From Sipunculus nudus (taxonomy: Eukaryota; Annelida; Sipuncula; Golfingiida; Sipunculidae): a DNA stretch of 64,000 nt. The notes below the pieces were generated by a model. It was not told where the DNA came from and did no database searches. It was given only the letters and a program-made list of their open reading frames with translations. The stretch is taken from the NCBI GenBank assembly GCA_026874595.1, contig CM049318.1, positions 53,421,250-53,485,249 of the forward strand. Reading direction: 5' to 3'. Within the stretch, counting starts at the first letter, position 1. Every line of letters begins with the position of its first letter. Shown piece by piece: positions 13,641-24,900 of the stretch. Both the position numbers and the translations under genes were made by a program.

Positions 13641-16600
13641 GCGCCAGTAGGACGATTTTCCTTTCTTCATACACATTGTGAGATCTAAATATGTATGTAC
13701 GCATGGTAATCGTTTAAGGCATGTCCTGCATGTAATTAAGTGACATTTACACCTGAATCAGAACAGTATACGAGTCTTCCCTGGGAGCCAATGCAGTCTT
13801 TCAGGCACTGGGGTTATGTGTTTAATTCGCATCAGTAGGCGACCTGTAGTGGGTTGTGCAATATGTAAGCGATAGACGTTTGACCAGAATATGCCTGGAG
13901 AAGGTCAAAATCCCTCTCTGAACAAGTGCTGCCACTCTGTACTATGTAACATATTTTTTTCAGGAAATATCTCTTTATACTTTTCCATACTTTCATTCAG
14001 GGGTTAATACATTCATACATTCATAATAGTGGCATTTTATGTGCCCTTACTTTTTGGTGATCTTGCCAATGTTTGACAGAATCACTGAATATATGAACTA
14101 CTAACGAATCATGCTATGACTAGCCACATAAAATTATGCCAGAAACATGTTTAGAAGTATCTCATGCTTTACAATTGTACAAATAGTTGTGCAATTTGGC
14201 ATTGATTAAAACATATTTTCATTATTTTATATGGGTTTTTTTTCTGCAACTATCCCGGCGACAACCAAATCAAGATGGGCGCACATATTGGCAATGTGTT
14301 GTTTATGCAAAGAAATACTATTGACTGTCACGTTGATGTGAAAGTACATGAATGTGATAGGATCGAGATGATTCCTGCGCTGCGCACCGATGAAGACTGC
14401 GTGCACCCTTCAGTCAGATGTCGATTCTACTCAAAACATAGGTCTCCCATTTTTATTAGGCAGTGTTGAAAGGGCGGGACTACTTGTCTCACCTGTCGAA
14501 CTTTAAAATCAAAACTTGTTACATTTTAAGGAGAAACCTTCTTTTTACATTTCTTATGTGCATGCTTACAAAATATTACTTATTCCGTGCAGGTCCTAAA
14601 TTGAGAGAAGGTTCCAGTCTAGCCAGACCTCGTAAGTGAATCTTAACTCTCTATTAATGGTTATTAGTGGAAGCGGGACGTTTTACGAACTGTTTGAGAA
14701 GATATATTTAAGGTGTTTTTGAGTGGATAACGGTACCTTTTGGGTAAATAGGCCCTCGAAATAAGGAAAACCAGTTTAAGATATGTTAAAACGACGCTAG
14801 GGGGAGGGGTTCTTCAGTGCTTAGTATGACCCCCCCCCCCTTCCACGCACACACACACACATCACACAAACAAACATTGTGACAAGTACCTGTGACCTCT
14901 GTCCATGAATATATCGCCATCATGGTTGACTGGATTAACTCTTTTAAGCCAGTGATATTCCACCTATTGTGTAATACATAAGAGCTGCTTTCCACCGCTC
15001 TTAACTAAGTGGACTGACCCATCAATTAGCTACTCCTATAGAAAAGTAGGCTGTTCTCGGGCAAGGAGCAAAAAAAAGACACATATACCCTGGTGCCTGA
15101 ATTATCCAGACCTTGGCCCAGAAGCCTACGTCTGGAAATGTGTCTTTGGACACCGAGTCTTCGGCGGTACTTGGTTGAGTCATTTTGACGTTCTAAGGGA
15201 CTACACTTTAATCGACACAAGGGGAAATCTTCTGCTACTGTTATAACTCCCTGATCATCACGTGTAACTTATAGACTGGCAGTATATGTTTTGGCTTAGC
15301 AGGGGTCGTAATGACGCCTTTCCGCCTGTCTCAGAGAGGCTAACATAAGCACGGAGAGACATTTCAAAATTGGAACCAATCCGTTCGAAAGGTCAAGTCT
15401 CAAATGTTGCCAAAATTACAAATAATGAAAAATACACAAAAACGAAATAGAATGGTAACTTGGAAACCCCCAGCTACACTGGTACCCAGTCTTTTTACAG
15501 CCTCGTATGAAATCACAGTGTCCTGACTTACAGAGCAGCGGAGCCATTAATAGAGCGGAGTACCAGTCTTGACCCAGCCCCATTCTTAATTTGCAAGGGA
15601 ATACATTATTTCCCACTTTTTTATTTTATTATTTCATCCCTGCCTATATTCAATCACACCTTACATAAAAAGTGGGGTATCGCTAATTGAACGCTGCACC
15701 ATCACGACAAAGGTCAAAAACGTCAAAAGGGAAGAGAATGATTGAATGTTTTTTTAATGATAAAACGCTTCTAAAGCAGAAAGACAAATTTTCTTGCGGA
15801 AAGCCCCGTTGGAAAGGTGAAAATTTCAAACCCTGCTTGGTAATAACACTCATTTTAAATTCGGACAGACCTTTCGGCAAAATCTCAGACAAATTCTCAT
15901 TAAGCATTAATAACAATTATGTTTCACATTTTTTAAAATATATTGAAGCTTGCAGGATTCTCACAACATATTACTTTGGCCATGTATAAATATATAAATT
16001 ATTACAATAGTTGCTACTCTGAAAGCATGATTAATACTTGAATTAAGTATATGATATGTTGGTCCATCTGTCTGTACATTTGCCATTCAATTACCTTAAA
16101 TGCAATTCCTCCGTTCTGACAATCGGCGGAAGCGGAGGACATATATTCCTTGAATTTGCTTGTTTTAGTTTATCTTCATTAAGTATCTTCATTATAATAT
16201 ACATGGCTTTAATGCAGAAAAACGATAAAATGTTCCAGTGCATCCCTTTCTTACATTCCATTCTCTAATAAGTCTAATAAGCTAATTAGCTTCGGACTTT
16301 AACTGGACAAGAGCAGATGTTGTTAACTCGCTAAACTGAATGGGTACAGATACTGAGAAGTGCCCCGGAAATTGTTTGTACTGTCTCAAATCAAATCCTT
16401 TCGGAAGCCCTGACTTCACACTTGGAAACATGTAACAAAATAAGGACAAAATATTACACGCTGTAGCGTTTGTAGTTTTACAATTAGAGGAAAAAGCAAG
16501 GGAAATATTTGTATTCTGTAGGAACCACTATAATATATGCATATATTATATGTGCAATGTACAGGCTTTGAAATTTTGAATTATGGTTGAAATAATATCT

Positions 16601-16879
16601 TGGAAATGTGCTGAGTATACATTGTGTAGGTTGTATTTGATGTGATCGTGAACAAAAATGTATGAAATGAGTATTGTATTTATGACATTTGCAAAAGAAT
16701 GTATTAATATACATATGGTCCTCTCACCCATATCTATGCACATGTAAAGTTTGATAAAGATCCATGAAATACTTTGTGAGTATATATAATATTATACTGC
16801 TATATATACTGATATTGGTATTGGAAATAGCATGGTCTCGCATAGCATGTGTAGTGGCATAGCATGGTATTCATTTAGC

Positions 16880-17060
16880 GACAGTGACACTCCTGATAGG
16901 CAAGTGACTGATTTGCAAAGCGGTCTGCTCACACTGACACAGCTGTGAGCTTCTGGGAATTACAGGTATGAATAAAACATTCAGGCCAAATATTCGATCC
17001 CGGGGTCTCACAGATGTCGTGTCATTATAGCCATATAGCCTTCCGAATACTGTGTCACAG
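16880..17060 (+). repeat. tRNA-derived SINE-like repeat, copy 1
   Basis: This copy aligns with 24725-24900, sharing AGCGGTCTGCTCACAC, CAGCTGTG, GTATGAATAA and AACATT. TTGCAAAGCGG (16913-16923) resembles a pol III A box, and TTCGATCCCGG (from 16992) resembles a B box. The 7-bp stem GCTCACA/TGTGAGC sits where an anticodon arm would be. The A-B spacing of about 80 bases is longer than in a tRNA, so this is a SINE head rather than a tRNA gene. Confidence 0.5.
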
Positions 17061-17234
17061 ACATATACAATGAAATCCAATAAGGCCAAAAATACAGGAT
17101 GACTCCCTTACACTTTTTTTCATACATCAGTGTATTTCGTCGATAAAATTGTCATATCTTCCGAGTACAAAACTATAACAACATTAATTATTTGCCAAAA
17201 AGAAAAAGAAAACACATAATTCAAAACGAAATGT

Positions 17235-17310
17235 TATGGCAATTTTATTATTTTATTTACTTGAAACAAATGTCCTTGCGGCTGGAGCTCAAAATCGTTA
17301 ATTTTTTATG
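17235..17310 (-). mobile_element. MITE family 1, internal fragment
   Basis: GCGGCTGGAGCTCAAAATCG and the bases after it are the reverse complement of the interior CGATTTTGAGCTCCAGCCGC region of MITE family 1 (compare copy B near 10097). No ends are present. Assignment rests on about 40 matching bases. Confidence 0.4.
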
Positions 17311-17974
17311 CGAAGTTGTTGTGGTAAATAATTAATATGTGAGCGCTGCCTGACAACCCAAATGTTTTATTTTGTTTGTCTAATTTATTCTGTGTCTTTA
17401 TGAAACAATGCCCATGGCCCGTGCCGCGTGCGCTGTTATCTGTAAGGGTATGCGCATGTTATACTTAACTGCTCTAAGTCTTACTTGACTAAAATTCACG
17501 ATATCGTGAGCTGCCAAAAGACATCAATTTAAAATGAAGAAGTCTAAATAGAAGATAATACCATGGCCAAATACGGAAGTCGTTTTAAAGCAAATGGAAA
17601 ACTGAATTTAGAAATTAAATACACTTGCTTGCAGACCCATGAATTTGATTGTTAGGCAAGTTCGTGGCTCTCTGTTCTTACGCCTGTCTTACACAGAAAC
17701 AGATATTCACATATAAATTACGAATGTTAATACTATATATTAAACATTATTTACTTAGCAAATTAAGAATAAAAAACCCTGACACTTGCTCACCCATGAG
17801 TTGAACTATTTGATTCGAAATTAAACAAGCATTACGTAGCCAAAGCCTCTGGTAGTAGACAAAAGTGTTTTATATCTTATTCAATTATATGTTTGAACGG
17901 TTTGGACAGTAAATGACCAAATGATCTTCAGTTAGGCCCTCACTACGCCAAGGTTCTTAAGGCAATTAAGCAGG

Positions 17975-18265
17975 GACCTCAATACGGGGGGGGTATATAC
18001 GCCCCCAACCCCCCGCACTTTGTAGCAAGGGGGATATGGCCAATGTAACCATCCCCCCTGCAATTCCGTATAATATCTTTATATAAGAAATGAGATATAT
18101 TTATTAATAATTGGAATAATAGATTTTGGTTTCATGTCGAGTTTACTATGAAATATTACATATCTAGACCTGGTTTAGAATTAACCTGTACTGGATACAT
18201 AATAGATGTTCCTTATTTGTTAGAACCTTACACTTAATTGTGATATATTTTAAATGTGTCAAACA
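17975..18265 (+). repeat. dispersed repeat family 3, copy 1 (G/C-run head)
   Basis: It aligns with 23505-23825 in the same orientation. Both begin with a G run, then a C-rich block, then GTAGCAAGG or CTAGCAAGG, then CAATGTAA, a second C run, and a long AT-rich body containing ACCTGGTTTA, AAATTAAC-like and GAGTTTACTATGAAAT-like blocks. No coding content. It is probably a non-autonomous element of about 300 bp. Confidence 0.6.
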
Positions 18266-19074
18266 GACAAACCAACGCCGTCAAAAAACATTTTCCGTCT
18301 GCCTTGGGAAATCTTAACTTTGTGTGGAGGTATTTACTCGCCATAACTTAACACGAGTTACACCTGCTCAAAGCCGCAAATTCATACGGACACATCTGAC
18401 TAAGTGGCCTTTTACAATAGTTATTGATTTATTCATGCGGTTTGATTTTCACTTTGATCACTCTGTTTTCTATCCGGTCTCCAGAGCTTCATTGTCTGGT
18501 TATACCTCTCTGGGTGTTACCATTAAGGTCAGGTGAACCTTAAGCACCTGGTGGTGTTATATGTGCAGGTACAATTGCACACAGGACAGAGTCTTGGCCT
18601 GATGTGATTGGGAGTGCAACGTGTGACGGCACAAGCAAAGTCTTGTTATTATTCTTCCCCGAAATTTTGGGAGTGACAGTATCAGAAATACTAAGCTTTT
18701 GATAATATCTTGTGTTTTTAGTGACAGGGGTTTTTCCTGTTTGTGACGTCACTGCCGAGTTAGACAGTGTTCATAGAAGTGCCAAGAGCTTTTGAACAAA
18801 TCACATAACCTCATTTGTTCTTGTGAAAAAAAAAAAATAAATAGAGAAATTGGGTTCATTAGTAAAATATATAAATTAATATGCGCCAGTGTGTTATTTA
18901 ATAATATAATGAGATTTAGAATACGTTTGCTTGGCCTATAACAGCTGCGCATTAACGCTAGATAAAGCTCTGCATGCGTATATGGAGGCCATTAGTTTAT
19001 TGTTGCATGCATGCATGGCTGGCTGCATGTACAATACTAAAATCAGAAGCTTTATGTAACATGTGGAGCGTGGT

Positions 19075-19115
19075 GGCCTAATGGTTAGGGCGCTGAACTG
19101 AGGCACTATAATTGC
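19075..19115 (+). repeat. possible SINE tRNA-like head
   Basis: GGTGGCCTAATGGTTAGGGC followed by GCTGAACT is an excellent pol III A box in a tRNA-like context. No B box was found downstream, so this is not a tRNA gene. It is most likely the head of a degraded SINE. Confidence 0.35.
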
Positions 19116-19689
19116 TTTGGCACTGTCAACACACCGAGTACAGGCAATTTCTATATTATAATGGACAGTTGTCTCACCGGACTAATATATTATGTCACGG
19201 AATTCCTCTGTGGTCGAAACTCTCCTGATATACACGTTTCAGGTTTTGAACTGTCCAGAATTATTCAATATGTGTCATACAGGGGGAAATTTCTCAACGT
19301 ATTTTTTTCTAATTGTCTATGGCAGCGCCCCCTGTCGGCAACTGTGATGATATATCACGGCAGATAGTAGTTTGTTCCTCTGAATCAGGGCCTTTCGTAT
19401 CTTTACATTTTCTGAGCCTCAAAAAGCCAGACATTACAACATTTTCAGTTGTTCCTAAAGCATCAACAAATACGATTTGATTATGTTAATAAAATATATA
19501 GTAAGTAGGGTTTGAAATAAGTTTTTTTTTTGTATTATCAGTTGCTCAGTTTTCATCATATTTAAGCTCTTTCTGTCGTATCTGGGATGAAACTAAAACT
19601 GGTCTTCAAATTGAAATTAATGAACGATTGTGAGAAGCTATAGTACGAGTTAAAATACAGTATCGCAAATACTCAATGTGTTGACATTT

Positions 19690-20450
19690 TCTAAAGCCCT
19701 TTTCACACATTCCCGGACAGCAACACGGTTCATCCCGGACTATGATCCGTGGTGTTCCGGGGACAGCCGCGCGATTTTGTGAGACAGCGGAGCAATTTCC
19801 TTTATGGGGCTTTCACACATTCACGGATAACAACACGGACCATCCCGAACTTTAATCCGAGGTGTTCCGGGGACGGCGGCGCTATTTCCTTATGGAGCTT
19901 TCACAGAAACACGGATAGCAACACGGATCATCCCTGAGCATGGTTGGAAGATGCCGGTCTCAATACGGAACTCTCGGTGGCTACACGAAGACTCCCAGAT
20001 GTATGAGGTTACTACACAGAGGTGCAAGGAGCCAACAAGGATTGATACGGACAATTTTTAATCCGTGTACTCCGGGACGAAAAATTGTGCAGGTTTAATT
20101 TCTTCTCCGAACATGCCGGTGCTCCATGGATCACTCCGGATGCCTACACAGAGATGCCGGTATTTAACACGGATGATGCCGGAGTTAACACGTGTGATGC
20201 CGGAGTTAACACGGAGGATGCCGGAGTTAACACGGATGATGCCGGAGTTAACACGGATGATGCCGGAGTTAACACGGATGATGCCGGAGTTAACACGGGT
20301 GATGCCGGAGTTAACACGTGTGATGCCGGAGTTAACACGGGTGATGCCGGAGTTAACACGGATTATGCCGGAGTTAACACGGGTGATGCCGGAGATAACA
20401 CGGATGATCCTGGAACGATGATCCGGGATGATCCGTGATGCAATCCGGGG
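19690..20450. repeat. CpG-rich satellite block
   Basis: Three diverged units of about 90-115 bp (starting near 19695, 19806 and 19896) share CTTTCACACATTC, AACACGG, CATCCCGGAC and GGTGTTCCGGGGACGGC-like blocks. After a degenerate link the block continues as a perfect-frame 21-bp minisatellite (see 20158-20412) and ends in several CCGGGATGATCCG motifs. The CACGGAT/ATCCGTG motif occurs in both orientations throughout, so a single strand can fold extensively. Its high CpG content contrasts with the AT-rich flanks. Confidence 0.8.
20158..20412. repeat. 21-bp minisatellite, about 12 copies
   Basis: The unit GATGCCGGAGTTAACACGG plus two bases repeats about 12 times. Because 21 is a multiple of three and the unit lacks stops in several frames, reading frames stay open on both strands with 7-residue repeats such as MPELTRM and GVNTDDA. 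These 71- to 166-codon ORFs are artefacts of the repeat. Each unit contains the palindrome GTTAAC. Variation is concentrated at the two bases after ACACG. Confidence 0.95.
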
Positions 20451-21042
20451 CTTAAGTAGTGGTGGGCATATTATCGAGTTTTCTCGAAAGTCAGTCGGTT
20501 TGCTTCCACTTTCAAGCGCTCGATCACCAAAGGCAACTATCGATGACATCAAAGTCATGATTGTTTTTACCAGAATGTCTTTATGTTATAGGCAAAAATT
20601 ATTCTTCCACTTTTTACAACATTCCGCGCTTCATATAATGAGTCTGTGTTTCCAAATAACCTCCGTTTATAACTGAGTATGACACGGTAGATGAGAGAAC
20701 GGAGGACTTATTAAACCTCTGTGAACTGGCAGGGAGCTGCAGAATTAGCAGAGAGTGTTCTCACGAGATGTTCATTCCAAAATATGGGCGGTATGGCGTT
20801 AAAATGCTTCATAATTCTCCAGGTTCAATCCAATATTGGAATATTATATCTTAGAAATGATCTCCTCAACAGATGCCGCTGCCGCATGAGTAATTATATT
20901 TTTAGCTTTCAATTACTTTTTTTTTTTTTTAATTTTTACCAAAAATTATATGGGCCTGTAATTTTTTCTGTCGGGCCTGTGAAATCGGTTAGCATGTCGG
21001 CAGTCATCATATATATATATATTAAGATAAATGATAGATCTG

Positions 21043-21085
21043 AGTCACTACCGCCGGTTTCGCTTCATCGGCTTATCAGATTACT
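21043..21085 (-). ncRNA. hammerhead ribozyme-like motif, left repeat
   Basis: On the minus strand the order is stem I (AGTAAT pairing with GTGACT, one mismatch), core CTGATAA, a short stem II (GCC/AGC with loop GATGA), GAAA, and a minimal stem III (CC-GGC-GG), then TA at the expected cleavage position. The core differs from the canonical CUGAUGA by A instead of the catalytic G8, which would be expected to abolish or strongly reduce cleavage. Confidence 0.5.
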
Positions 21086-21441
21086 CACTCGCCGGGCTGT
21101 GCTTTAATGATTTGCTGTGGATGTCGAACGTTTGTTCAAAAACAGTGGATATAAGCCACAACTCAGTAACACCTAAACAACCAAAAATCACCGCAAAAGT
21201 CAACCCAAAAACATCATTTGGTTTAACCCACCGTTCAGTACAATCGTCAAGACAAATATAGGCAAAATATTTTTGAAACTTGTGGTCAAACAATTTCCAA
21301 AAAATCACATATTCTACAAAATATTAAAAAAAACTGAAAATCAGTTACAGCTGCATGACAAATGTTTAATCAATAATCCAAAACCACAACGCAAGGATAC
21401 TCTCTGAAATGCAACAAAGAGAACCCACGCAACAAAGGCTT

Positions 21442-21833
21442 TGCAACTGCCGTAACAAATCTGATTGCCCTCTCAATGGGAAATGCCTCGCTTACTCAAT
21501 TATCCACAACAACGGTGCAGTTAATACGTAAATTGGCATGACCGGAGGCCCCTTCAGACAAAGGTTCTACAACCACAGCAAATAATTTAAGCACAGGACC
21601 CACTCAAACGAACCAGAGCTCGCAAAACGTATGGTCCCTAAAAGACATGTAACAAAATTTCACCATCAACAATACAACACAGCTATGACCTCTTCAGACC
21701 AGTGAAACTTAGGTTTGGCCGAGAAACTGGCATTGCTAAGCTCAAAGCAAAAAACTTGCTGAACAAACGCTCCGAAATTGTATCAACTTGCCGCCATGGA
21801 TCAAGGGCACCCAGCCGTGTGAAAAATAAATGA
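21442..21833 (+). pseudogene. GIY-YIG endonuclease C-terminal remnant (Penelope-like)
   Basis: The frame starting at 21442 reads CNCRNKSDCPLNGKCL, a cysteine cluster typical of the linker before the endonuclease in Penelope-like elements. At 21526 it reads T-stop-IGMT, where TAC to TAA has destroyed the YIG tyrosine, followed by GGPFRQRFYNH, the conserved continuation of the GIY-YIG fold. After further stops and a frame change, LNKRSEIVSTCRH (about 21759-21798) matches the conserved C-terminal motif, ending at a TGA at 21831. There are at least three stops and one frameshift. The protein is non-functional. Confidence 0.75.
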
Positions 21834-21862
21834 TAAAACCCACATCGCAGAAGTAGAACGCC

Positions 21863-21905
21863 AGTCATCTGATAAGCTAATGAGGCGAAACCGGCGGTAG
21901 TGACT
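21863..21905 (+). ncRNA. hammerhead ribozyme-like motif, right repeat
   Basis: Elements in order: stem I strand AGTCAT (21863-21868); core CTGATAA (21869-21875); stem II GCT/GGC with loop AATGA (21876-21886); GAAA (21887-21890); stem III CC-GGC-GG closed by A-U (to 21898); cleavage base A at 21899; and stem I strand GTGACT (21900-21905), which pairs fully with AGTCAT allowing one G-U. This is the short-stem-III architecture reported for Penelope-like elements. As in the left repeat, position 8 of the core is A rather than G, so activity is doubtful. Confidence 0.55.
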
Positions 21906-22539
21906 CAGATCTATCACCTACCTTAATTTATTATATCATCTGTTACTTAACATAGAGCGCTGTGTGATCATTTCTACGTTATATATATTGTTACGGAGCC
22001 TAACGTGCATTAATTTTGTTACGGAGATTAAAAAAAATCAGATTCCACAACTAGGCAGCGTGAAATGTCTAGTGGAACGAATAAAGAAGTCAGTGTTTTT
22101 TGTTTACAAATATTTATAATATATTCTTAGAACAATCCTAACATTTCAATACACTAAAGCAATCCAATTACACAGTTTAACAATAATACAAATTTACATC
22201 ACCAGAGTGTCCGGATTCTAGGCTTTGATTTTTTGATCCCACCATTGTCACAGCTCAACAAGATTCCTTTAACACAAATAATCCAGATGAACAGCTCATG
22301 TAAATCTTCTCAGAGAATATTCCGATTCAATCTCTAAAACAATTTGTTGTAATCTAAAAGTGAAGTTCTGGTAATAATCCTAAAGGCAAACTAAAGACAA
22401 TCCGTATATAAAGTCCGTATAAGATCCGTTGAAGATCTGTAAGTTCTGCAATTATCGGAAAGGTCCCAAAAAACACTGACGAGAGAGTCACACTCTTCCG
22501 TGTCAGCTGGTATTTTTCTCTCCGCCGGATCTAAACACA

Positions 22540-22554
22540 GCCCCTATTTATAGC
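22540..22554 (-). promoter_or_regulatory. TATA box in LTR-like region
   Basis: The minus strand reads GCTATAAATAGGGGC, a near-ideal TATA box with GC-rich flanks. It sits inside the LTR-like region and would drive leftward transcription from the U3/R boundary. No downstream gene was identified. Confidence 0.5.
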
Positions 22555-22795
22555 TTTTTTCACCCGAAGCCCAGAAACTTCCTTATTCACGAACAGTCGA
22601 AAGAACACAACAATACACGCTCGCCCATAGCTCATAAACAGACCCGAACATTCTAGACTACAACGAGCGCTGTGACTGTACACGCCTGAGTTCATCCAAT
22701 GCGGTTCCCATAGCGGCGCACAGGGTTTGCGTTTAACACGAATTAGAATGCCTAACACATGCCAAGTTATGTAATATTCCACGCATAACAAACAG

Positions 22796-22861
<66 letters not shown>
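22796..22861. repeat. (CA)n(TA)n compound microsatellite
   Basis: About 30 bases of CA run directly into about 34 bases of TA. It lies between the two related LTR-like segments and may mark a boundary or slippage point. The 170-codon ORF running through it on the minus strand is an artefact. Confidence 0.95.
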
Positions 22862-22863
<2 letters not shown>

Positions 22864-23504
22864 GTTACGGAACCTAATGTCAACAGATAACAAAGTCGCA
22901 CAAATTCTGTTATGGAGAAAATAATCAGATTCTGTAATACTAGGCAGCGTGAAATGTCTAGGGGAATACATAAAGAAGTCAGTGTTTTTTGTTAACAAAT
23001 AATTATAAATTATTCTTAAAACAACCCTTACATTACAATACACTTATTCAATATAATTTCAGAGAATAACAACAGTACAAGAGCAAATCAATACAATTAC
23101 ACAGTATAATAAATAAAGTGTACAGTACCTGGGTTCGAAACCGGGATCGGCCCAATGTTTTCCCCTTAATAATTTGTCTGCGTAACAATATATGTTAACT
23201 TCATGCATCTAGTATTCATTTTAAATTTTATTTGGGCTGAATATTATTTAATTGAATTTTTTTAATGGACCGGACACACGTTGAAGTCGCAAGCGGACCG
23301 TCTGCCATCCCTTATGCAGTTGTGAAATCCCCACCAACTTTTTAAACATTTCTAGTTAGTACAAATTAATTCATAAATGTAGGCTAGGTAACTAGCACGT
23401 ACGTGCCCTATGACTTAACATTGATAACAGGCAGACACGCACGCAGTAATCCCATCACCTTATTGTCATCTTTATTGTCAAGGCTGGCTGAATCGTATAT
23501 GGAG

Positions 23505-23825
23505 AGACCGGAGCGTCTTTACAGGGGGGATGGGGTAAATATCCCCCCCCCATCCCCCTCACCCCCACACGCACACACTTTCTAGCAAGGGAGGGGTCAA
23601 TGTAAACACACCCCCCCCCCCCACCCCGAAGTTAAGAGAAAACTTTTTTAATATTTTGAAAATGAAATATATTTATAATTAGAAATAAAGAAGTTAGTTC
23701 CATTTCCGAGTTTCCTATGAAATTCAGAAATATATCTAAACCTGGTTTAAAATTAACATATAATGGAAACATAAAACATTATTTTGAAAAGCCTTATATT
23801 GATTTGCAATATTTTTAAAATGAGA
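23505..23825 (+). repeat. dispersed repeat family 3, copy 2
   Basis: Homologous to 17975-18265 (G run, C-rich block, CTAGCAAGG, CAATGTAA, second C run, AT-rich body with AACCTGGTTTAAAATTAAC). The C runs are longer in this copy, as expected for slippage. Confidence 0.6.
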
Positions 23826-24724
23826 GACGAAAAAAATTAAAACTTATACATATATATATGTAACAGTCAATGTGTAAAAACAGTAAATTTGTAAATTTGC
23901 TGAAATTTTTAGTCAATTTACAAATTGCCCGTTCACTCAGGCACTTTTCAAAATGTCTGAAATTTTCAGGCATTTAACAAATTGACTGAAAAAAAATCAG
24001 TCCAATTACTTGACAGGTTGACTGAAAATTTGAATTTGTGTAAGACAAGTCATTTATATAAAATAGTTTATTATAATGACATATGTAATATGGTAAACCT
24101 TGCTAATTTTTGAGTTAACTTTTTTTTTATCTTCTTTCTTAAGCTACATATGTATTTATATGATGTCAAATATTTGATAATGAATGGTGAGGATAATAAT
24201 AACACTGAAAAAAAATCAGTCAGTTTATTAAAATACAAATGACAAATATTCAAGTTATATTCCATTTGTTTCATATATCTCACTGTTACAAAATAGTAGT
24301 ATATTTTGATAAATTACACATAATATTGTATAGTGTAATGTTTCACAATCCGGTAACAAAATGTTCTTATGTATTGATTCCGATTCTTGCGGAAGTCGTT
24401 TATCACGTGTTGTTATATATTAAACTGTCTAAATGAGAAGGTAACTTTGTTGATAATATTAAACTGTCTCAACAAAAGCTAACTAATTAACTCTATGAGG
24501 CATCACGTGTAGCTCTACTCAAAGAAAGTATATTGTACATGAATTTCACATCACCAACTACATGATTACGGCACTGTTTACCAAAACATGTAACCAAATC
24601 GTCAATTTGGTCACTTGTTCCCCCCCCCCCCCACCCCCCAACCTTAAAGATAAATTGACGCCAAGTGAAGATATACGTATATATTTTAAGGTTTCTATTC
24701 GGAAGTTAGCGACAGGGGTTCTTC

Positions 24725-24900
24725 TGACAACATCTGTGAGTGTGACTGACTGGCTAAGCGGTCTGCTCACACGGAAACAGCTGTGTGGTATTGAACAATA
24801 CAGAGTATGAATAAGACATTGGATCCCAATATTCTATCAACCGGGTCTAATCAATGACAACAGTTGGCATGTCTGTGGCAATAAAACCCTGTGCACAGAT
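24725..24900 (+). repeat. tRNA-derived SINE-like repeat, copy 2
   Basis: Pairs with 16880-17060. TGGCTAAGCGG (24751-24761) is a good pol III A box, and AACCGGGTC downstream is a degraded B-box region. It shares AGCGGTCTGCTCACAC and CAGCTGTG with copy 1. Confidence 0.5.

Larger units (their letters stand above)
21026..21922 (+). mobile_element. Truncated Penelope-like element with inverted terminal repeats
   Basis: An 897-bp unit is bounded by about 61-bp inverted repeats (21026-21086 and 21862-21922, roughly 8 mismatches), each with TTAA directly outside. Internally, on the plus strand, lies the C-terminal part of a GIY-YIG endonuclease of the kind attached to Penelope-like reverse transcriptases (see 21442-21833). 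Penelope-like elements commonly end in direct or inverted pseudo-LTRs that carry hammerhead ribozymes, and both repeats here fold as one. The reverse transcriptase is absent, so the copy is 5' truncated. TTAA on both sides could instead suggest a piggyBac/Kolobok-type DNA transposon that captured the fragment, but the protein and ribozyme evidence favours Penelope. Confidence 0.7.
21989..23187 (-). mobile_element. LTR-like region (solo LTR or nested LTR pair)
   Basis: The outer ends read TGTTACGG (21989) and GCGTAACA (to 23187), giving TG...CA with 7-8 bp inverted ends as in Ty3-type LTRs. Two internal segments (21989-22157 and 22862-23045) are direct copies sharing CTAGGCAGCGTGAAATGTCT, ATAAAGAAGTCAGTGTTTTT and ATTATTCTTA-like blocks. 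A minus-strand TATA box lies at 22540-22554. The flanks match as ATATAT on both sides but are low complexity, so the target duplication is not proven. A second possible LTR end, GCATAACA, lies near 22788, so the region may be an 800-bp LTR next to a shorter copy separated by (CA)n(TA)n. No internal retrotransposon coding was found. Confidence 0.5.

Noticed and set aside
18540-18752. 70-codon minus-strand ORF of balanced composition
   Set aside because: No motif, no splice-site support I trust, and no related copy in the window.
20058-20558. 166-codon ORF with seven-residue repeats
   Set aside because: Open only because the 21-bp minisatellite lacks stops; several other frames are equally open.
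22531-23043. 170-codon minus-strand ORF
   Set aside because: Runs through (CA)n(TA)n and two LTR-like segments; the middle is Tyr-Ile and Val-Cys repeat translation.
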